A DNA stretch of 26,983 nt from an uncultured Haloferula sp. (GTDB lineage: Bacteria; Verrucomicrobiota; Verrucomicrobiae; Verrucomicrobiales; Akkermansiaceae). The position numbers and the translations under genes are program-made. Location of the stretch: NCBI GenBank assembly GCA_946885645.1, contig CAMPGU010000020.1:1-26983 (forward strand), given 5' to 3'. Position 1 is the first letter of the stretch, and the number at the start of each line of letters is the position of its first letter. The notes under the pieces were generated by a model. It was not told the DNA's origin. It did no database searches and was given only the letters and a program-made list of their open reading frames with translations. Shown piece by piece: positions 22,746 through 26,983 of the stretch.

Positions 22746-23324
22746 ATGCAAGTGACAAGTCCCCGCGAAGATTCCAAACCCGCCCTGCGCCGCCTTTTGC
22801 GCGCTTCGCGGCCGGATTTCGACAGCCAGCTCGCGCAGTCTTCCGCCATCCGAGGCCATCTCCGGGAATGGCTGGCGAACCATCCGGCCCGGGTGATCGC
22901 CGCCTTTTCATCGATCCTCGGCGAGCCGCTGCTGCTACCGCTGCTCGCGGACCTGCCGGACCGGCAATGGGTCCTCCCGCGCATGGAGGGAGAGTCCCTC
23001 GTCTTTCACTTCACTGATGCCGCTTCCGTGGCAGCCTTCCCGGCGAATCGCTTCGGTATCCTGGAGCCGCCGGCGGATAGTCCGGTCTGCCCCACGGAGC
23101 AAATCGCGCTCTTCCTTTGTCCCGGCATGGCCTTCACCCGCGGCGGAAAACGGCTCGGCCGGGGAAAAGGCTTCTACGACCGCGCCCTCTCCGCCGCGGA
23201 TAGCGAATCCCTACGCGTGGGCGTGAGCTTCCGGGAACAGGTGCTCGCCGAGCTGCCGGTGGAATTACACGATCTCCCGATGCATTTCCTGGCAACTGCG
23301 GACGGCATCGCGAAATGCGGCTGA
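22746..23324 (+). CDS. 5-formyltetrahydrofolate cyclo-ligase family protein
   Basis: The 192-residue protein matches the YgfA/MTHFS family, which converts 5-formyl-THF to 5,10-methenyl-THF with ATP and returns this storage form to the one-carbon pool. The family marks are PxREDSKPALRRLLRA at the N-terminus (basic lysine/arginine helix), a central EQIALFLCPGMAFTRGGKRLGRGKGFYDRAL (118-148) with the phosphate-binding GRGKGFYDR (138-146), and a C-terminal VELHDLPMHFLATADGIA segment. It is cytoplasmic and normal in length. The gene starts 30 bases from the divergent secreted protein, and its TGA abuts the stop codon of the convergent membrane protein with no base between. Confidence 0.88.
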   Translation: MQVTSPREDSKPALRRLLRASRPDFDSQLAQSSAIRGHLREWLANHPARVIAAFSSILGEPLLLPLLADLPDRQWVLPRMEGESLVFHFTDAASVAAFPANRFGILEPPADSPVCPTEQIALFLCPGMAFTRGGKRLGRGKGFYDRALSAADSESLRVGVSFREQVLAELPVELHDLPMHFLATADGIAKCG

Positions 23325-23807
23325 TCACCGCCGCCAGGCACCGACGATCATGCCGATGCCGCCCACGACGAAGATGCCGGGGAACCACAGGGAATAGCCG
23401 GGGGCCTTCGACTCCAGCTCCAGCACGGCAATCTCCGGATCGCCGGGATTGACGCGGCATTCCTGCGCCGACCCCTCCGGATAGCGCGCGACCAGCGCCT
23501 GCACGTTCTCTTCCTTGGAGGTCCAGCCGCTACCACGGAGCTTCCAGAGCTCGCTGTCGCGGTTCGCACCTTCCCACTGGTAGCCGTAGAGCACGGAAAA
23601 ACGGCGCTCGACCGGGCCGTTCGGGTCGATCTGGCGCTCATCGACCGCCGAACGCAGGATCGTGCAAGGCACCACCGGCCATTGCTCCACTTCCCTCGCC
23701 CGCTGGAAACTGCGCCACATGAGCGCGAGAAAAACCCCGCCGACGACGGCCAATAGCAGCCCGATGATGGAAAGATACACGCGGGTACCGGTGGAAGACG
23801 TCTCCAT
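23325..23807 (-). CDS. DUF3592-type two-helix membrane protein
   Basis: From the ATG at 23807 the protein has 160 residues: a first transmembrane helix (VYLSIIGLLLAVVGGVFLALMW), an extracytoplasmic domain of about 95 residues and a second helix (SLWFPGIFVVGGIGMIVGAW) close to the C-terminus. The external part begins WPVVPCTILRSAVDER and contains YGYQWEGANRDSELW and CRVNPGDPEIAVLE, a pattern characteristic of DUF3592 proteins, where the conserved Cys and the NP motif are shared. Function is unknown. A longer frame to 23885 adds a basic, non-conserved N-terminus, and GGGAAG three to four bases before 23807 supports the internal start. Confidence 0.75.
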   Translation of the reverse strand: METSSTGTRVYLSIIGLLLAVVGGVFLALMWRSFQRAREVEQWPVVPCTILRSAVDERQIDPNGPVERRFSVLYGYQWEGANRDSELWKLRGSGWTSKEENVQALVARYPEGSAQECRVNPGDPEIAVLELESKAPGYSLWFPGIFVVGGIGMIVGAWRR

Positions 23808-23923
23808 GCGCTTCCCATATAGACCCCTTTTCCCCCGCGCCACCGCTTTCCCGCTTCCGCCGCCCCGGACCCACGCGGATTCCACTTTCCCGCCAAGGGC
23901 CGAGCGGCTACCACATCCCTCCC

Positions 23924-24379
23924 ATGAGCGATCTAGCCACCCGGATTCCCGAAGACCTGAAAACCGCGATGAAGGCGAAGGACACCGTCACGCTCGCGGT
24001 CCTGCGCGCCCTGAAGACGGCAATGACCAATGCGTCGATTGAAAAAGGCCACCTCACGGCAACGCTCGATCAGGCGGAAGTCGAAGCCCTGATCCGCAAG
24101 CAGATCAAGCAGCGGCAGGATTCCTTCACGCAATTCTCCAACGCGGGCCGCGAGGAACTGGCCGCGAATGAAGCCGCCGAGATCAAGGTGCTCGAAAAAT
24201 ACCTGCCTGCCGCGCTTTCCGCGGAGGAAATCACCGCGCTGGTGGATGCCGTGGTGGCCGAAACCGGGGCTTCCTCCAAGGCGGACATGGGCAGGGTGAT
24301 GAAGCTCGCCCAGGAGCGTGCCGCCGGCCGGGCCGACGGGAAAGCGCTCTCCCAGGAAGTCGCCAAGCGTCTTTCTTGA
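23924..24379 (+). CDS. yqeY: GatB/YqeY-domain protein
   Basis: This 151-residue all-helical cytoplasmic protein matches YqeY: MSDLATRIPEDLKTAMKAKDTVTLAVLRALKTAM at the N-terminus, a middle EALIRKQIKQRQDSFTQFSNAGREELAANEAAEIKVLEKYLP and a C-terminal GASSKADMGRVMKLAQERAAGRADGKALSQEVAKRL. The last part is homologous to the tail domain of the amidotransferase subunit GatB, which contacts tRNA. The exact role of the free-standing protein is not settled. It opens a compact run with ispD (stop and start overlap by one base, TGATG) and the M16 peptidase. Confidence 0.9.
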   Translation: MSDLATRIPEDLKTAMKAKDTVTLAVLRALKTAMTNASIEKGHLTATLDQAEVEALIRKQIKQRQDSFTQFSNAGREELAANEAAEIKVLEKYLPAALSAEEITALVDAVVAETGASSKADMGRVMKLAQERAAGRADGKALSQEVAKRLS

Positions 24380-25032
24380 TGCCTTCTTGCGCCGCCATCA
24401 TCGTGGCCGCGGGCAGCAGCCGCCGCATGGGCTTCGACAAGCTCGCGGCGGAGCTGCTCGGGAGATCCGTGCTGCGCAGGAGCGTGGATGCATTCATGGC
24501 GGCGGAGGGCATCTCGCGGGTCATCGTGGTGACCCCGGAGGACCGTTTCGGGGCGCTCGGCAAGGATTTCCCGAAGCCCCTGCTCCGCGCGGACGGCGGG
24601 ACGGAACGGCAACACTCGGTGGAGAGCGGCTTGGCGGAAGTGGAGGAAGCCCTCGTCGCGGTGCACGATGGCGCCCGCCCGCTGGTCTCGCCGGAAGCCA
24701 TCGACGCCTGCATCGCCGCTGCGGCGGACCATCAGGCGGCGGCGCTGGCCCGGCAGGCGACGGAGACCATGAAACGCGCGGACGACGCGGGATTCACCGT
24801 GGAGAGCGTAAGCCGGGACAAGCTTTGGTTCATGGAGACCCCGCAGATTTTCGACACGGCGCTCCTGCGGCGGGCTTACGCCGCCGTGCGTGAAAAGGGC
24901 CTGATCGTCACCGACGAGGTCTCCGCCGTTGAAGCCATCGGCGTTCCGACGAAACTGGTGAGCTCCCCTGCCCCGAATCCCAAGATCACCGTGCCGGCGG
25001 ACATCATGCTCGCCGCCGCCCTGCTGCGATGA
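24379..25032 (+). CDS. ispD: 2-C-methyl-D-erythritol 4-phosphate cytidylyltransferase
   Basis: The 217-residue enzyme transfers CMP from CTP to MEP in the non-mevalonate isoprenoid pathway. The N-terminal CTP loop is AAGSSRRMGFDK (10-21, R15 and K21), followed by GGTERQHSVESGL (73-85) and the DGARP loop (97-101). The C-terminal TDEVSAVEAIG and NPKITVPADI match the MEP-binding end of IspD. The usual 'DTIK' element reads TETMKRAD. I prefer the ATG at 24379; a TTG at 24376 would be one residue longer. The stop overlaps the next start (ATGA at 25029-25032). No ispF is adjacent. Confidence 0.93.
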   Translation: MPSCAAIIVAAGSSRRMGFDKLAAELLGRSVLRRSVDAFMAAEGISRVIVVTPEDRFGALGKDFPKPLLRADGGTERQHSVESGLAEVEEALVAVHDGARPLVSPEAIDACIAAAADHQAAALARQATETMKRADDAGFTVESVSRDKLWFMETPQIFDTALLRRAYAAVREKGLIVTDEVSAVEAIGVPTKLVSSPAPNPKITVPADIMLAAALLR

Positions 25033-26252
25033 ACCCGGCCACCTACGAATCCCTGATCCTGCCGTCCGGCTTCCGCCTGGCCGTTTCCACGCTGCCGCAG
25101 AGCGAGTGCGCATCCTTTTCCATTCACGTGCCCGCAGGCAGCCGGGACGACCTTCCGGGCTTGGCGGGCACGGCGCACTTTGTGGAGCACATGGTCTTCA
25201 AAGGCACCCCGCGCCGCGATGCCCGGGCGATCAGTCTGGACATCGAGGATGCCGGCGGCTCCTTGAACGCGTGCACCACGGAAGATCAGGTGGTGTACGA
25301 GGCCCGCGGCGATGCCGATTCCTTGTCCCTGCTGGCGGACATCACCGCGGACATCGTCTGGAACGCCTCTTTCCCCACGAAGGAGATCGGCTTGGAGCGG
25401 GACGTGATCGCGGAGGAAATCGTGATGTACCGGGAATCTCCCGGCGATCACATCGGCGATCTGATTTCGGCCGCGCTCTGGTCCCCGCATCCGCTGGGAG
25501 AATCCGTCTCCGGCACGGAAGAAAGCATTACCCGGATCAAAAAGAAGGAACTCGCCGCATTCCGGGACCTGCATCACTTCCGTGAGGACGTGGTGATCTC
25601 CGTGGCAGGCCCTTTCGCCGCGCCGGAGCTCATTTCCCTGCTGGAGGGACATTTGCCGAAGTCGGCTCCCCCGGTGGCTTCCCCGCGGGTCAACGGCCTG
25701 CCGCAGCCCGGTCACGTGATCGACGAGCGGGAGACCGACCAGCTCCAGCTCGCGCTGGCGTGGCGCACTCCGGGCCGCTCCGATGTCCGGCGGCACGCCT
25801 ATCGCCTGCTCTCGATGGTCCTCGGCGAAAGTGCCGGATCGCGGCTTTTCCAGGAGCTGCGGGAGAAGCGGGGGCTCTGCTATCATGTCTCCTGCGACGC
25901 GAGCTTCTTCGCGGAAACCGGCTCTTTCGAGATCCACTCCGGACTCTCCCCGAAGGGCCGCGCGGAAGCCATTGGCTGCATTGAGCGCGAATTGGAAGAC
26001 CTCGCGAAAAACGGCCCGAAGGAAGACGAGCTCCGGCGCGCCAAACGCCTCGCCGCCAGCCAGACGAAGATGGCCATGGAGAGCACCGCCTCGCACGGAT
26101 CCTGGGCCGGCGACAGCCTGCTTCAATACGGGCGCATCGTGACACCGGCCGAAGCACTGGCCATCTGGCAAGCCGTCACCGCGGAAGAAATCCGCGCCGT
26201 GGCGGGCGAGATGCTCGCCGGTCCCCGCGCCATGGCGGAGATCCGGCCCTGA
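25029..26252 (+). CDS. M16-family zinc metallopeptidase
   Basis: The 407-residue protein is a single-chain M16 peptidase (pitrilysin/processing-peptidase type). The inverted zinc motif HFVEH is at 50-54 (H50 and H54 bind zinc, E53 is the base), and the third ligand is E130 in ERDVIAEEI. The C-terminal half keeps the inactive-domain pattern (QLALAWRTPGRSDVRRHAYRLLSMVLGESAGSRLFQELREKRGLCY, about 238-281). There is no signal peptide, so it is probably cytoplasmic. In this family substrates are peptides or leaders. It is coupled to ispD by a four-base overlap, which seems to be operon packing rather than shared function. Confidence 0.92.
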   Translation: MNPATYESLILPSGFRLAVSTLPQSECASFSIHVPAGSRDDLPGLAGTAHFVEHMVFKGTPRRDARAISLDIEDAGGSLNACTTEDQVVYEARGDADSLSLLADITADIVWNASFPTKEIGLERDVIAEEIVMYRESPGDHIGDLISAALWSPHPLGESVSGTEESITRIKKKELAAFRDLHHFREDVVISVAGPFAAPELISLLEGHLPKSAPPVASPRVNGLPQPGHVIDERETDQLQLALAWRTPGRSDVRRHAYRLLSMVLGESAGSRLFQELREKRGLCYHVSCDASFFAETGSFEIHSGLSPKGRAEAIGCIERELEDLAKNGPKEDELRRAKRLAASQTKMAMESTASHGSWAGDSLLQYGRIVTPAEALAIWQAVTAEEIRAVAGEMLAGPRAMAEIRP

Positions 26253-26279
26253 GACTGCTCCACCGCCAACGGCCCGCCG

Positions 26280-26855
26280 ATGAAAGCGAGAACGGACACC
26301 GAGGCTCCTGGCTTCTATAAAACGATGCCCTCGCCCGTAGGCACGCTGAAGCTGGTCGCGAGCGGGAAAGGCCTGGTTGCGATCCTATGGGAGAACGACC
26401 GCCCGGAGCGCGTGCGCCTGGGTCCGCTTGAAGAAGATCGGGACCACCCGGTGCTGCTCGAAACGGAACTCCAGTTGGAGGGCTACTTCGGGGGAACGCT
26501 GCGGAAATTCACCCTCGGGCTCGATTTCCGGGGAACGGGGTTTCAGAAGAAGGTCTGGGAGGCCTTGACGACCATTCCTTTCGGCGAGACGCGGAGCTAC
26601 GGGGAGATCGCCCGGCAAATCGGAAGCCCCCGGGCGGTGCGCGCGGTGGGGGCCGCGAACGGGAAAAACCCGGTGTCCATCGTGGTGCCGTGCCACCGGG
26701 TGGTCGGGTCCGACGGGAAGCTGACGGGCTTTGCAGGCGGACTGGAAGCCAAGGCTTACCTGCTCGGGATCGAGTCGCGGAACTCGGTGCAGGGAGAATT
26801 CGGCGCCATTCTCCCCGTTCCGCCAGCCTGCCGGCCGGGAAGACTGGGAGGGTGA
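26280..26855 (+). CDS. ogt: methylated-DNA--protein-cysteine S-methyltransferase
   Basis: This suicidal DNA-repair protein transfers an alkyl group from O6-alkylguanine to its own cysteine. The active site is VVPCHRVVGSDGK (C138), preceded by the DNA-binding helix-turn-helix FQKKVWEALTTIPFGETRSYGEIA and the RAVRAVGAANGKNP arginine-finger region. The N-terminal domain (about 12-80) is the ribonuclease-H-like fold of Ogt/MGMT. Compared with the usual length it carries about 20 extra C-terminal residues (EFGAILPVPPACRPGRLGG) that look unconserved. It starts 27 bases after the peptidase gene and may be the last gene of that run. A hairpin and T-run follow about 50 bases downstream. Confidence 0.92.
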   Translation: MKARTDTEAPGFYKTMPSPVGTLKLVASGKGLVAILWENDRPERVRLGPLEEDRDHPVLLETELQLEGYFGGTLRKFTLGLDFRGTGFQKKVWEALTTIPFGETRSYGEIARQIGSPRAVRAVGAANGKNPVSIVVPCHRVVGSDGKLTGFAGGLEAKAYLLGIESRNSVQGEFGAILPVPPACRPGRLGG

Positions 26856-26883
26856 GAAATCACACCATGCCCGCCACAGCCGT

Positions 26884-26950
26884 GCGGCGCAGCCGCCTTG
26901 GACTGCGGCAGCCCGCTGCCGCTTTTCTTTCCCCGCAGCCTGCTGCGGGG
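26884..26950 (+). terminator. cluster of three hairpins, the second with a T-run (probable terminator)
   Basis: Three palindromes follow one another: GCGGC-GCA-GCCGC (26884-26896), GCGGCAG (26905-26911) with CTGCCGC (26916-26922) around CCCG, and CCCCGCAG (26931-26938) with CTGCGGGG (26943-26950) around CCTG. The middle one is followed by TTTTCTTT, as expected for an intrinsic terminator of the alkyltransferase transcript. The run of near-identical GC-rich hairpins also looks like a dispersed palindromic repeat. I see no gene in 26856-26983. Confidence 0.55.
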
Positions 26951-26983
26951 GCAGGGGGTGGTGAAGATCCATCCTCACGTCTC

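Overview
The window is about 27 kb of high-GC chromosomal DNA that looks like Verrucomicrobiota (Verrucomicrobiales, Luteolibacter/Haloferula-like). This is an inference from gene content and style: large secreted LamG/sugar-dehydrogenase/cytochrome proteins, short C-terminal beta modules ending in F(Y/F)R(V/L)E, few strong Shine-Dalgarno sites, an mcsA-mcsB-clpC operon without ctsR, and a prepilin peptidase with a long internal insert. No phylogenetic marker was tested. I see no rRNA, tRNA, CRISPR array, prophage or plasmid function.

Layout. 1-2.4 kb: three tightly packed secreted proteins of unknown function (+), followed by a nested inverted repeat. 2.5-2.75 kb: a small membrane protein. 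2.9-6.6 kb: a giant exported LamG / Ig-like / PQQ-type sugar dehydrogenase / diheme cytochrome fusion. 6.65-7.5 kb: a conserved protein often labelled 3-methyladenine DNA glycosylase. 7.55-8.75 kb (-): prepilin peptidase, divergent from a CCA-adding enzyme (8.86-10.18 kb). 10.3-12 kb: small secreted and membrane proteins of unknown function. 12.2-13.3 kb: a double-domain Lrp-like protein resembling siroheme decarboxylases. 13.4-15.4 kb: a PhoB/PhoR-type two-component pair.

15.37-16.46 kb is a mobile-repeat island. A REP-associated tyrosine transposase (RAYT) lies between four copies of a GTAG-headed palindromic REP, arranged as two inverted pairs, with a four-unit 13-bp tandem repeat and REP fragments. 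The transposase stop codon lies inside the GTAG of one REP.

16.5-20.7 kb (-): mcsA-mcsB-clpC, a protein-arginine phosphorylation and Clp unfoldase operon with ATGA-type overlaps and a clear terminator. 20.8-21.7 kb (-): a branched-chain aminotransferase. 21.9-22.1 kb: an unannotated 58-residue basic protein with a GTG start. 22.1-23.8 kb: a secreted protein of unknown function, 5-formyl-THF cyclo-ligase and a DUF3592-type membrane protein. 23.9-26.9 kb (+): yqeY, ispD and an M16 peptidase in an overlapping run, then an O6-alkylguanine-DNA alkyltransferase and a cluster of strong hairpins at the right edge.

Most genes are ordinary housekeeping or lineage-specific functions. The least ordinary parts are the REP/RAYT island, the arginine-kinase operon outside Firmicutes, the orphan siroheme-decarboxylase-like protein, the dehydrogenase-cytochrome fusion and the small GTG-start protein.
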